Source: Amanita rubescens (lineage: Eukaryota; Basidiomycota; Agaricomycetes; Agaricales; Amanitaceae). Taken from it: a DNA stretch of 64,000 nt. The notes beneath the pieces are model-generated. The model did no database searches. It saw nothing but the letters and a program-made list of their open reading frames with translations, and had not been told where the DNA came from. The stretch covers positions 62,001 through 126,000 of the forward strand of contig WION01000128.1 of the NCBI GenBank assembly GCA_015039365.1, written 5' to 3'. Within the stretch, counting starts at the first letter, position 1, and each line of letters opens with the position of its first letter. A program made the position numbers and the translations under genes. Below are positions 35,408-47,651 of this stretch, piece by piece.

Positions 35408-36656
35408 TTACTTCCCAGGTGCAACGTAGTCTCTCGACAGGTCAATCTCCCCCCTCAGATGCACGTTCGTGATGCGGACCGGACGCTGCCGGGGCGCACC
35501 TCCACGTTTACCTTTCCTCTTCGTCGTTGGTGCCTTTGGCATAAGAGCTTCTGCTGCGGTAGCTTGCAAGCCCTCTGTTGCACATGTTGTTAAGCGTCGA
35601 TACCAATATAGCAGCAAGCTTCATACCTGATGCTAATTGCTTGAGCAGGTCTACCTCGTTCGGAACTTTCAGCGAGTGCCACAGGTCATGGAACTCTGAT
35701 GTTTCCAAACGAGGGAAAGAAAACGGGTCAACATTATCCGAATGTGCATTGGGCGAACGAAGCAGTCAATTATAAAGCAATGCTTCTCGAGGAGAAACCT
35801 GGTCCTCCAATAACACGAAAGGTGCAAAGCGTACCTTTCTCGACAAGCATACCTCCTTCCTCCTCCGTCGGCTTTATCTCATTCCAAAACACCATCCGCA
35901 ATTGACCGTCTTTCACAGTTCGGGTCACGAGAACTTCGCCTTCCTTCTCCAGTTCCTCGATAGCTTGCGGTGCTTCTTTCCAAGACTCTTTTAGTGCCCT
36001 CACAGAAAGACCTCCACCTTTCCTCGTCTGACGCTGAATCTCCGTTAATAAGGCTGCCTTGTTCCTAAAGTTGAATTCGTGCTAGAGGTTTCGCAACATC
36101 AGAAATCAGATACTGAGACAAGCGAAAGACTAACCTTGTAGGAATAGAGGTCTGTTTTTGGATCATATTGAACACGATCGTGACTCCTAAATCGTTCGAG
36201 CAGGACAGAGTCCGTGTCCAGAGGTGTGTTGGTAACGATGGCCAAGTCTTGCAAACGCATTGGATTATGCGTCGACTGGACGACATGGCTAAGTCAGACT
36301 GCCCTGGGAGTGTGCACGATTATATGAAACCTTTAGATGATCGACGGCGTATACAAGCTGTGTATTGACATGTGTTCCGGTTCCCGTGTCTGCAGGCTGG
36401 GAATATACAATATCTTCGAGTTACAAGCGTAAGTCATAGGTCCGAAAAACGAAAGGCACTTCTTACTTGATTTTGGCCGTTTCTTCTTGGTAGGTGAGTT
36501 TGAAGGCTCCGCTGACGGAGATGGTTCATTCGAGGCCTCATCTGGGCGTGCGTGTGAGTGCCAAGATGTGGTATCTTGCCGCTGTAGAGTCGACTTGAAA
36601 GCAGCGGCGTCTTTGGCAAGGCTTGACATGAAGGACGACTGGATCGTCTTAGTCAT
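35408..36656 (-). CDS. tfa2: Transcription factor TFIIE subunit beta
   Basis: TFIIE-beta recruits and regulates TFIIH at RNA polymerase II promoters. The N-terminus has MSSLAKDAAAFKSTLQ (Met at 36629; an earlier in-frame ATG lies at 36656), then a basic/Ser-Pro linker. Next is YSQPADTGTGTHVNTQLVYA (about 36390), the first winged-helix part. A later exon reads EFNFRNKAALLTEIQRQT and ALKESWKEAPQAIEELEKEG (about 35990). EFHDLWHSLKVPNEVDLLKQ follows (about 35690), and the C-terminus is basic, ending DYVAPGK at 35408. Order and length fit a fungal Tfa2. Confidence 0.9.
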
Positions 36657-38337
36657 CCGATGACAATAACTTGAGAACCAAATGAGTACATCTAGAGAAC
36701 AACACTCCCTTGCCAAACAAATGCAATATCTTATCCGACATTTGACAGGGCCACCTCATTTAATCAACTTGGCACCTCAGCCTCACGAAAAAAACAATTC
36801 ATCAGATCTAAAAGGCTCACTACCCAAACTCAACAAGACGGATATATTTGAAAGATGTCTCATTTGACAAAGCGCTCCCAAAGAACACTATTCCTTCGTA
36901 AGTTAGCCACCACGAGCTAAATCATATCTTATGGTATGTCACATGGGTGTACCTGCAGGATACAGGACGGAACGGACCCCTCTCAAAGAGCTGCCATTTT
37001 TTCGAAACTCTAACTTTGGTGCAGAGTACTCGATGGCGCTCCTGGATTCCGGACCGACACTACATCCCATGGTGTGGCTAAGACTTCTTTCTCACACAAG
37101 ATCTTGAGAATGGCCACTTGGCGCAAATTCATTCAGCCTCCGTCTAATACCCGGACTCTAACATCACGGAACAAGGGGTGCGCACCAGTTTGTTACGATA
37201 TGGATAACGGACGGATATGAGAACACTTGGTGACATGAACACGGACATATTATCGAAGCTTTCGAGACCGAGCATGGTCTTACTTATTCCAGTTAGCGAC
37301 GAAATGCAAGATGCGAAGTAGATGCACTTAAGGCTAGACTCATGCTGCTGGGCCACACGTTGCTATTTCAAGCTGCAGCTTTTGGTCAGGTTCTTATTAC
37401 TCCCGAACCTGATACTGTGAGCTCCTGAGGCTACTGCTGTTCGCGCGAATGCCAACAGATAGATCTAACACCTCTGGAGTATTGTCCTTATTGCAAAGAA
37501 TGGGTCAAATCATCCCAAGGAAAATTAACTGGTGCCGGCTCGATGCTCTCGTAACTCTTTCTCGGCGACAAATTGGCAATACTGTAACCGAGATACGCTA
37601 CTTCAGGCGGTGAAGGAACCGACCATAAACCGAACTGCCCGGAGAAATTCAAATTTGGAACAATTCTTTTTACTCACGCACCAACTGTTTTTACTCCAAA
37701 ACGTACAATCCTCGTGGAGTCGCCACGGAAGCCCGCACATAACTTAGTTCAATGGCCAAACTGGGAAACACCGAGCCGTGTTACGTTCGCTCATTCAAAC
37801 CCACCCGTTAATGATCTGTTTGATGTGGGTGCAATGACTGCTCCAGGTTACAGCAAGTTACCAACAGGATTGCGCCTGCGGGGCTGGTTTAGCATCTTGA
37901 TTGTCTTTTGCTCCATCTCGTCATTATAAGATGTATTTGTTGTCCTTTCAAAAGAGCGTGGAGTTTCGCTTCGCGATCTCACGAGGCACGACTGCCACAG
38001 GATTTCGGACGCTGGAAGTTGGAACCCCAGACGCTGTTGACAGTCGCCGACAATTACATTTCAAATAGACGATGTGGCAGCGCATTTCACAGTAGTCATG
38101 AGCGCTCGCGTGCCGACCCCGATTACGCGCATTCAGGGGCGTGCAAGCCGAAGCATACCACTACTTTCCACTTTTTACATGAGGAAAAGGTTTGTTTTGA
38201 GCTCCCATACAGTGTCAAACGTTAACATTATACAAATGGTAATTATAATTAGGCAAAGGCAACGAGTCACCGAAAGGGTGTACATGCAACTACTATACAC
38301 GGAACTTGAATCGCGTTTCTTCAGGAGTCCATGGTCA
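36657..38337. other. Gene-poor stretch of 1.7 kb
   Basis: No convincing exon chain. A short reading near 37560 (NWQYCN) resembles the first zinc knuckle at 17925 but nothing around it continues the resemblance. Otherwise nothing can be supported. Confidence 0.35.
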
Positions 38338-39234
38338 TTACGGGATATTGCTATGATTAATGCCTCGCACGATTCCGTAGCTCGTCCCTGCGGCCAGTGC
38401 ACCGACAATCACCGTTTGGACTGCACCATAGAAGCCAGCACGTTTTGTTTTGATCGTGACATAATTTTTGACGAAGCCGAAAGCTACCAGAACAACGAAA
38501 GTAATTGCGATTGAGACGAACAAGGCGCGGGTAACGTTGTTTATGGCGAAATAAGGGATCATAGGTAGGAGACCGCCTTAATAACATTATTAGCACCTCA
38601 TGTATAGTTTCAGATGACGGGTTAAGTTGGGCACCGACCAATAAAGTAAGAAAGTCCCATTGTACCTGCGGAAATCCACGCTCGGGAAACATTGGGCTTC
38701 TCAAGTTTAAGTTCAAAGTCCATCATGAACTTATTTGGAAATGCGTTGTGTCAGCTATACACTGTCCAGAGCCACATATTCAGAACATACCCGAACCCAA
38801 TGGTCTTCATTTTTAACCAAGTCATCTACAACAGCCTGGCTTGCATCTTTGCTTATTCCGTACTGAGAAAATATGTCGTGGATCTCCTGCTTCTCTGCCT
38901 CGGGTTTCGTTGCCACTTCCTCCCTTTCGCGCTTCTCTTCACTTATGTAACGGTCTCGGTCTGTCACCGCAGCGAGGTAAGCCCCCAGCCCCATCGAAAT
39001 GGCGCCGCTGAACAGCTCTGCTAGGCCACCAGTTATGACAAGCTTGGAAGAACCAAGGCTGGACAGGCCAGCCGTGAGCGCGAATGGCACAGTGAGGCCA
39101 TCTGCGAAGCCAATGATGGCGTCGCGTATAATGTCGGCTGCGTTTGAATGGCTTTCACCAGCAATGTGACTTTTTAGCAGTGAGCTTGATGAGTCTTGTC
39201 CTTTTTCTGCAGAGGAGAGAGGTAGGGAAGCCAT
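38338..39234 (-). CDS. ccc1: CCC1/VIT-family iron/manganese transporter, copy 1
   Basis: Members of this family move Fe2+ or Mn2+ into the vacuole. Exon 1 (39234-38791) reads ADIIRDAIIGFADGLTVPFA (first transmembrane helix with conserved D and G), LVITGGLAELFSGAISMGLG, and YLAAVTDRDRY. The cytosolic metal-binding loop rich in E/K (EEKREREEVATKPEAEKQE) follows. The second exon reads FMMDFELKLEKPNVSRAWIS, then GLSYFIGGLLPMIPYF, and the final helices are FVVLVAFGFVKNYVTIKTKR and VQTVIVGALAAGTSYG, ending at 38338. A second copy lies 3.4 kb away in the same direction. Residues needed for transport look conserved. Confidence 0.92.
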
Positions 39235-40857
39235 TATGTTTGAGCTTGAGCGTTGGTTTTCGCGCCGTTCTCACAACTTATAAAGGTTAGCGTTCAATCC
39301 CCTCTAGCCTGAAATCGAGGTAGGCATCTGCGTGCCGTGTTGTGCCGCGTTGCACAAACCAATCATCGATGGTTTGTTTCAAATCCCCGAAAATAGCTAA
39401 CCAATCGCACTGGATGGATTTCAAAGGTAACGTTAATTTCCTAATCCAGCTGGATGCTCGTTTCCTAATCTAGTGACCGGTAATCCCTTGCAACTGCCGG
39501 AGCTTCGTATACCACTACCAGATGACTGAGCTTTCAAGCCATCCAGGTCAGGGTTGAGCTTTTGAAATCAAAGGAATTGAGCCGTGGCTAAACTTACAAG
39601 AATCTTGGTCCCGAGTGGACGGGATTGTAGGGAGCGTACTAGCGATATTAATGTAGATTCCCGCCCGGCCGCCCCAGTGTAATAACGTTTAATGAATGGA
39701 TGTGAATGTGTTTTTATTTTTGGAAATGTTTCCAGGTGCATCTACTATGATCTAGGCAAGTTAACGCGCACACGGCAGTCGTAAATTTCCAATTGCAAGT
39801 TCATATGCATATTGTGATTGGACCTCGACCATGTGCGATGACCGGTGATAATCACCTTGGACACGGGCGCCGGTGCACAGTAGTGGAAATTTGGAAAAGG
39901 AGAAACGGGAAGCCATCCACTGATGTATGAACCCCGGACCCGGGAACTGGCTACTCGTGCAGCTGAAACAACGAGGCTGTGTCCTACTAGTGCCGCCGCG
40001 TATAACGCTTACCAATATCTTGCTATCCATTCGTGATATGTGCACCGCGGTTTAGGCGAGCCGCACATTCTGCTTAGGCTCATGCATCCTGGATTTCGTG
40101 ATCCGTTGACTGATGGCCTTTTGTTCATCTGGTAATGCTGATATCAAACTGGTATAGCCGTTATTCAACCAAATATTGATGATATCTTAAATAGCGACTG
40201 ATCATTTTGGTGTCGCATGCAGAAATATTATTGCACGAACTACGTCTTGTCCATTCAAGCTATCTGGCGAAGACCTTTCTGATCTTCCCCTCCTGCTGTA
40301 TTTCTGCTCTTTCCTTTCGTTCAGCTGTCGTCGCTCTCCTATACCCATATCTCGCTAGTCGCCAGACGTCTTTGCAGGATAATAGGACGGCGCCCGCTGG
40401 CCGCGATGGGCATTGCAGGAACGAGCACCAACGTAAAAAGGGGGCAAGAGAGTTAACGCTCCGTTTCCTTCGCTGACGCAAGTCTTTCGTCCGTAAGAGA
40501 GCATACGGAGGATCCGAGGAACAACCAAAATACGGGTCGGGAAGAAAGCTTCGCTATGAACTATTGTTCGCTTTGGATCAGACCAGAAGGGTGTAAGGAC
40601 AGTCATTGATGCTCGTCGTCATTCCGCTACTGGGGGTCAAATAGTGACCGGATGGACTCTCTAAGCCTTGACCTCAATCCTGTATTAACCGGTAGCTCAC
40701 CGACCTAATAACAAGTTGTCGTGCCAAGATTTAGCTTTTGCCGCATTCTCATCCTCTTTCCATAACCCAGTTCACTTCTAGCTTGAGTTTCGCGACTGCT
40801 TCTATCGCGCACACAACTTTTCCATCTGTTTATCTGCAGTAAATCTTGACGAGTTGT
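39235..40857. other. Upstream region of CCC1 copy 1, duplicated in part
   Basis: Stretches at about 39370-39420 and 39800-39960 resemble 42990-43020 and 43340-43600 upstream of the second transporter gene. The promoter region was therefore duplicated together with the gene. Inside it a tRNA-like palindromic stretch near 39900-39990 does not fold into a complete tRNA. No gene is supported. Confidence 0.4.
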
Positions 40858-41615
40858 TCACATAGGGCACATAGAGTGAGCATGTCCTCGGCGGGTTGAT
40901 ACTCGTGCTATAGGTTCTTGAATGAGGTCAAGATCAGCATAAGCATCGAACACATCGTGTCGAAAAATGAGGATAACGCGAGCTGGTAGATGAATCGTAG
41001 ACCGGAAGTTGAGTCGGCTCGTAGATGGCTCTTGAAGTTTTCCAGACCGGTCTTCTCTCCTCAACGAGTTTCTCGATTCATTTCCAAATTTGAAGATACT
41101 TTGTCGGTTGCTCCCTAAGGCTGTCAGGGTGGTCCAGAGATATTCGTTGCAAGAGACGGTGACGTCAGCCGCGTCCGTGCGTACGCCGACGAATGGGTCA
41201 ATATAGCAGAGTATCGGTCCTTCGTCCATCACCTGAGTGACAAATGAATCCGATATTATATTTTTCGCAGAATACGGCGCGCAATGGCATTAAATTCATT
41301 GACCTGCAATGAGAGCTGAAGCGTTGAGGAATTCGAATGGAAGTGGTCGAGAGCCGAACTTTGAGGATAATATGAGTTGCGATCAGACACGACGAGCCAC
41401 AAGGCTGGTGACCTGATCCCCGTGGCAAGGTCGTGAATAGAATCACGGGAATGGCGAGTACCTCCAAGGATACAGTGGACAATGAGGGTGACCTGCTCAA
41501 TCATCATGGTTGACATAGAACTTAACAACAATAATGCACAATCACCCCTTTTGGCAGATAACGGCAAAGTCTCATCTCCAAGTGTTCCATTGATCTCGAC
41601 GTCGTTTGCATGCAA
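40858..41615 (-). CDS. Hypothetical two-exon protein
   Basis: I do not recognise this protein. The first exon (up to 41615; the first ATG gives MHANDVEINGTLGD) includes TLIVHCILGGTRHSRDSIH and SPALWLVVSDRNSYYP. A GTCAATG...CACTCAG intron joins it in phase 0 to VMDEGPILCYIDPFVGVRTD, which ends at 40858 with GHAHSMCPM. The chain is supported only by open frame and matching splice phases. It sits between the two transporter genes. It could be a chance reading, so confidence is modest. Confidence 0.4.
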
Positions 41616-41970
41616 GCCTCTAAGCTAACCTTTGCCAAATCCCAGACATAATTTTGCTTGTTAATACATGTGCCCCTATTAGGAATTTTGTGAATGGCTA
41701 TGATTGAGATGCGCTGTGGATTGCCGATGCTCTACTAGTTGTTGTCCGAGGGTTATCACCATGCTGAGAATGGGGAGCTCGCAACGGGCTGACTGTTCTA
41801 TATCCTTGCCATATCCGTTTATTGATTTCTGGCAGAGATTCAGGAAAGCCGAATCCCAACAGTCCCAATTGTTATTAGACAAAAGAGCAAAAAAATCACC
41901 AACCGATACACTATATTTTAACTATACACGAAACTCATTGCGAGTTCCTGCTACAGGTCCATGGTGGGGA
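41616..41970. other. Intergenic stretch
   Basis: About 355 bases between the hypothetical gene and the stop of CCC1 copy 2. No gene seen. Confidence 0.35.
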
Positions 41971-42853
41971 CTAGGCATTGCTATGATTAATGCCTCGTAC
42001 GATCGCGTAGCTCGTCCCTGCAGCCAGCGCGCCGACAATTACTGTCTGCACCGCGCCATAGAAGCCAGCGCGCTTCGTTTTAATCGTGACATAGTTTTTG
42101 ACGAAGCCGAACGCTACCAGTACTATGAAGGTAACGGCGATTGAAACGAATAATGCGTGGGTAACGTTGTCTATGACGAAGTAGGGTATCATAGGTAGGA
42201 GACCACCTTCATAACATCATCAGTAACTCTTACAATTTCAAATGCGAGAGAGAAATTACACACCAATAAAGTAAGAAAGACCCATTGTACCTGCAGAGAT
42301 CCATGCCCGGGAGACGTTAGGCTTCTCAAGTTTAAGCTCAAAATCCATCATGAACTTTTTCAGATGCGCGTCAGCTATGCACGGATTAGAGCCACTTATT
42401 AGAACGTACCCTGACCCAACTATCGTCATCTCTACCTAGCTCATCTACGATGGCCCCGCTTGCTTCTTTGCTTATTCCGTATTGCGCAAATAGGTCGTAA
42501 ATCTTCTTTGCCTCAGGTCTCGTAAGCACCTGCTCCCTCTGACGCTTTTCTTCACTGAGGTAACGATCGCGCTCCGTCACCGCGGCGAGGTAAGCCCCTA
42601 GTCCCATCGAGATGGCACCGCTGAACAGCTCTGCCAGGCCACCAGTTATGACAAGTTTGGAAGAGCCGAGACTAGACAAGCCAGCGGTTAGCGCAAAGGG
42701 TACAGTAAGGCCATCTGCGAAACCAATGGTGATGTCTCTTATAATATCGCCCAGGTCTGAATGGTTTTCGTTCGTAGCTTGACCTTCCAGCAATGACTCG
42801 TATAACACCGAATCGCGTCCTTTTTCGGTGGAGGCGAGAGGTAGGGGGGCCAT
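41971..42853 (-). CDS. ccc1: CCC1/VIT-family iron/manganese transporter, copy 2
   Basis: Close paralogue of the gene at 38338-39234 with the same exon plan: DIIRDITIGFADGLTVPFA, LVITGGLAELFSGAISMGLG, YLAAVTERDRYLSEEKRQRE, then FMMDFELKLEKPN, MIPYFVIDNVTHALFV and VQTVIVGALAAGTSYA. The coding start is likely ATG 42853 (MAPLPLASTEKG). An upstream in-frame ATG at 42961 would add 36 residues without family support. The loop after the first helices differs from copy 1 (LTRPEAKKIYDLFAQ), which may alter regulation. Vacuolar location is inferred from the family. Confidence 0.92.
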
Positions 42854-43883
42854 TGCACCTGGTGCTTTAGCTGGGGTAGACTGCGCTGGTTGCCAAGTAT
42901 AGGAGTAGAATCGTTTCCCTTGAAATATGGACGATAGCCATCGAACGTTCAAGGTCCACATGGCACCAGCCAATCAACGATGACCTGTATCAAATCGTAA
43001 AAATAGCTAGCCAATCAATTAATCGCTTCCAAGCTCATGGGAAATGCCTGACAGGACCAGATGGTTAAGTTCCTGATCCAGTCTGACGCTGATACGGTAG
43101 CATTCCAGCGCTTTGCGAAGCGTCGTTCGTTAGGCATCACCACTGGATGAATATTTGAACCTTTCCAGCCAAGAATGACTTTTCCCAAGTATTATCCAGG
43201 GTCATGGCACTTGCGCTTCTAAAACCCAGTAAACAATCTTGGGAGCGAGCAAGATGTCACATGCAATACTATGATACCGAAATTTCTAAATGGAATAGCC
43301 TGAGCGAGAGAGCGCACGCACCTGGTCGAAGAGACGCGAGTGATTGGACCATCCTGTTCGCATGTGCGGTGGCTAAAATGATAATCACCGTGTCGTACAT
43401 ATGGCGCACGAGCGGAAAAGGAGAAACAGAAATATAACTTGCACATACAGATTCCAGAATCTCACGACCGTCCATCTTATGCGCTTAATGCCACTTACGA
43501 GTGCCTTCGAAGCTTAGCTATCCCTTACGGTGTCAGTTACGTGAGTCGCCCCGGGCCCGTCGTACTCACGCATCTGAAACAACCTCCTGGCGTCACGTAC
43601 AATGCTGACGTGCAGTCGTTTTGGCACATACATTCTAGATAATGATAGTTGCAGATAATGGTAAAGTGGGGCTGAGAGATATAATCACATTGAGATGGAA
43701 GTGCATACGGCGAGAACCAGGTTTGAAGACGTCGTTTCACTTTCCAATCTATCTTAGTATCTATATTGATACACGTAGCACCAGAGACGCGAAAGTGGTT
43801 TGTATAACTTGACAGGACGGTATGCGTAGAACAGGTAGTCCGGAATCCGGAATCCATTTCCGGTCCGGTTGTTACTTTATATC
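42854..43883. other. Intergenic region, duplicated in part upstream of CCC1 copy 1
   Basis: It shares pieces with 39370-39960 (see that entry). This is probably the promoter region of CCC1 copy 2 and of the divergent HD-domain gene. No gene seen. Confidence 0.4.
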
Positions 43884-44983
43884 ATGTCTTTCATGTCAAC
43901 CACTGAATCCAAACGCACATTTCCTCCTCTGTATTCTCCTACTGGCAATGAATCGGTAGATAGGCTCGCATTCTTCCATATCCTGGAGAAGCTAAAGGTA
44001 ACTAGGCTCTCACTATTCTTGTGTAAGATTTTAGTTCACTTCGGGAGTCAGACGCAAAAGCGCACAGGGTGGATTAACCAAAACGTACGTCTAGTCATCT
44101 ATTTTCATTTATCTCACCGACATAACGAACGTAAAGATACCGGGCCCCGAAAGGCAAGCACGAACAGTATTCGTAAATGTTATATTGACTTGGATCAAGT
44201 ATATCCGATCACATGTACCGAATGGCGGTCCTGGGGATGTGCACGACGGATACTAGCCTAGATGTCTCAAGGTACGTCCACTGCCTAGTCATGATTTACA
44301 ACGGATGCGCATATAATTCAATTCACATTAGATGTGTGATGATGGCTATCGTCCATGATCTCGCAGAAGCACAAGGTTGGTGCAATAAAGGGTGACAACA
44401 TACCTGTGACTAAAACCACCACAGTTGGTGATATTGCACCTCAGGAGGGTATAACAAAGGCGGAGAAACGGAGATTGGAAGAGGTATGTATGCCAATAAT
44501 CGTTGTAATCGGACTTTCCCAAGCTTTGCAGGAAGCGATGCACAATTTCGTGCACGACATGCTACATTTCAGCCCCGCTGCGCAACGCATATATGCCCTG
44601 TGGAAGGTGTGCCTGGTGGTTCCCTTTCGCGCTACAGTTGACATAACTCGTCGTTTTAGGAATATGAAGAAGGCCAAACTGCCGAGGCAAAGTTCGTGAA
44701 AGGTAACAACTGATACCCATAGCCAAACCTTCATCATCGAATGAAATTTGAAAATTTCTAGATCTGGATAGGTTCGAAATGGCATCTCAAGGCGCGTCTC
44801 TGTGTTTCTTGGTATTTTCTGCTTTACGAACTCACAACAGCTCTTGAATACGAGAGAAGAGGCGCTGCTAATCTTCAAGTCTTTTATGACTCTAGTATTC
44901 CTCTGATACAACATCCAGAGGTACAGTCTTGGGCAAAAGACCTTACAGACGAGCGCCAGCATATAAATCATGTAGGGGTTTAA
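43884..44983 (+). CDS. HD-domain nucleotidase-like protein (HDDC2/YfbR family)
   Basis: The family (human HDDC2, bacterial YfbR, yeast YGL101W) comprises metal-dependent 5'-deoxynucleotidase-like phosphohydrolases. The exons give FFHILEKLK (43973), TQKRTGWINQN (about 44060), and SISDHMYRMAVLGMCTTDTS (about 44205; first His). Then come RCVMMAIVHDLAEAQ (about 44333; the HD pair), VGDIAPQEGITKAEKRRLEE (about 44428), EAMHNFVHDMLHFSPAAQRIYALW, DLDRFEMASQ (conserved D), and LQVFYDSSIPLIQHPEVQSW, ending with the stop at 44981-44983. At least six short introns interrupt it. The metal-binding H...HD...D set is complete. Confidence 0.85.
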
Positions 44984-45201
44984 AATAAACAAAAGTAGTG
45001 CGCAATCGCACGCTTCCGATACACTTTTAAAGGGATCTGATACCCAGTGCACAATGGAACCGAGCTTTGCAAGTTTAGGCGGTTAAATGGAACGTGATGT
45101 TATTGTCCTGCGCCGATGTTTTCTGGGTGCAACCACGAGTCTGTGAGGTTCATGCACATGCCTGATGACGGTACCAATCTTCGAGGCCGAGCCGGCAAAT
45201 A

Positions 45202-47651
45202 TCACATCTGCGCCTTGCGCATCAGATTCCTTCTCACACGTCTTCGCTGCGAACCTGCTCCCTCGCCTTTACCCCATTGAAGATACGGCACCCGTCCCCA
45301 CTCCACCCCAGCCACGCCGTTCTTCCATTCATCATCATCTCCACCCGCATTATAGTCGAGCATACCCCAAACAGGTAACTCCATCTCTCCCTTGACGAAT
45401 ACGCGGGAGTGCTTGAGGAAAGTAGGTGGTACGGGCGTAAGAACGTGCATCTCCACCTCAGAAGATTCCGTTTCAGGAACCCCAGGCCTAGTTGTTGGAG
45501 AGGAATGAGACATGGAACGAATAAGCGCTATCCCTAAACAGGTTGAGGACGTCGGTGCAGGCGGCTGAGCTCCTTGCACATAAGGCAGCATATGGTGCGT
45601 GGACGATAACTCTTGCGAATATTGATTCCCGCTATCCGTAATCAACACGTCACCGTTTGAGTTTACACCATCTTCCCAACTGGACACAAGGCCGACCAAA
45701 GCCCCATTCAACACGCGTCCCACTTCCGCGGGAATAACATCTTCTGCGCTACTTCCTACGAGGACGACTCGATCCAGGGCGACTCGCCAATCTACAGCGT
45801 AAGGTACTTGAGAACAAAGCGGCAACGCCGTTCTCCAGGACGTGGCTGTGATTTGCTCAAGTGAGGTCGTACTAGACATGTCCGCGATCTCCCGAGATGG
45901 CGTTGGGAAAACGGCATGGAGATGTGAGAGAAGATTGATAACACGATGGTCGGCAGGAGTATATAGAGTGTGGAGGGGCGCCACAGACGAGGGTACGATG
46001 GGATCAATCTGCGCGTAAAATTGAGACTTTGATTCAAACCCAAAGTCGGGTGGGTTTGTCTCGTAGTTAAAATCGTCGAGAGAGTTTAAGGCAGTGATCT
46101 CAAATACGTGCGTTGGCTGGACAATGTCTTGGATTCTTTGGGTCAGGTCGGCACCAATACCTTTATTCCAACCCATTGTGTTGACCACGAGTGGGATGAC
46201 ATCCGATATGCGGTTCAGCAGCTCCAGCTCGGACTCTACGTGAACATCCATACGATCATCATAGGAAAGAATGGGGGTGCGAACGTCAAGCTCGTACACC
46301 TGGAATAGGGCTTGAACAGAAGCCAGGTAATGTGCAGGCGATGATCGTGGCGTTGTAGCTCCAATATAGTGCGCTCTGTTAGACAGTGTCGGATGAGAAA
46401 ATGGAGGTCCTGTTCCGTTCTTTAGTCGTGTTTCGTCGAAGGATATACAAAACACGCACCAAAGCAATAGTCTTCGATGACATTCAATGCCACCATGCCA
46501 CCGGGCGTGAATTCAGATTGGCCCGGATCGCACTCTAGATACGCAACACGTTCGAATCTAAAGCCATCTAGTTGGTCACCAGGAGGAAGAATACGACGAG
46601 ATTGGATTACTTACTGTGCTAGCAAGCGATTGAGAAGGGTTCTGGCAAAAGTACTCTTGCCAGTTTTCTTAGGACCCTTGATGAAATAAACGCCCCCGCT
46701 AGCTGGCGGCGACATATTATCAAACGCAGTAGCCCAAGACTTTGGGAGTACATAGGGTTCAAAATCTTTCTCCTGATTCCTAAGCTTGTCTACGTTAAAT
46801 CAAAGACTCTGCAAAAGAGAGGAGAATACTACCATATATGCACCAGGTACATTTAGCATCTTGGTATCTTCACTTGGGCTATCATAATCAAATATGCCTG
46901 AAAACACCTTGCAAAGGTTTCCTAAACTTTGAATTCCGGTTCGCAACTCTTGAATCAAGACGATGGCGCCGCATAGGCCATCGAATCCTAGCCAACTAGA
47001 TACTTCGTCGCTCAAGATCGACGGCTCGGAGGAAACTGCCTCTAGCACCGGAAGCGGAGATGATTTCGGTGCATATACGCGGTGACATCTCGTGGAAGCC
47101 CCAATCGACGTCCCAAGCAAAGAAATCGTTCCCCTGAGAATTGTAAGCAAGTACGTGCCCCCAATACTGAGAGTCTCTTCCGCCGATATTGCAATAAGAG
47201 TTCCTTGCGCCGACTTTAAGCCCAAAACAGAAAGCTTGTCTTGAGACAAGTGAAAAATATTTTGGTTCAGAGTCGGCGTGAAAGTCGTCAAACGTTGCAA
47301 AGTCGCCGGCGATTTGACTCGATTTTGTTCTTCATCTGAAGCATCTTGGAGGGGTACGCTGGGAGACCACGCCCGCCCGATGGGCTGGTCAATTTCCGCG
47401 TCGCTGGACGACGCCGATCCAGGAATGGGTTCCCCTTGTTTTTCCGCAAAATACCGAGGCTTCTTTTTTGTCGTCCCGCCGCTCAGAGAACGGTTGGCGA
47501 GTGGCTTGCGTTTAACTCTCTTTTTGACATGCACAATGACGTCTTCTTCTTCGATATTCGTGTCTTCTGACTCCTCTTCAGCAACTTGGATGGTTGAAGT
47601 ATCAGCACGCAAAGTCTGGGCAGCCTTGCGCGCTGCGATGGCGCTCAGCAT
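45202..47651 (-). CDS. grc3: Polynucleotide 5'-hydroxyl kinase GRC3
   Basis: Grc3/Nol9 phosphorylates RNA 5' ends during rRNA processing and termination. ATG 47651 opens a charged N-terminal region with Lys/Arg patches (VKKRVKRKPL) that suggest nuclear import. The pre-kinase domain includes FHLSQDKLSVLGLKSAQGTL (about 47240). The P-loop exon reads VYFIKGPKKTGKSTFARTLL (about 46660). Then come FERVAYLECDPGQSEF (about 46540; Walker B-like DPGQ), SNRAHYIGATTPRSSPAHYL (about 46360), and PLVVNTMGWNKGIGADL (about 46180). The C-terminal region runs to 45202. Motif order matches the Clp1/Grc3 family. Confidence 0.9.

Noticed and set aside
37560..37620. Zinc-knuckle fragment (NWQYCN) like that of the PARP-like gene
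   Set aside because: Only about 19 bases agree, with mismatches; no further Cys pattern follows. Probably chance or too decayed to call.
39890..39995. tRNA-like sequence on the minus strand (B-box-like GGGGTTCATAC and a CTCGT...ACGAG stem)
   Set aside because: Acceptor and D stems do not pair, the B box is imperfect, and the partly duplicated copy near 43540-43600 does not keep the fold.
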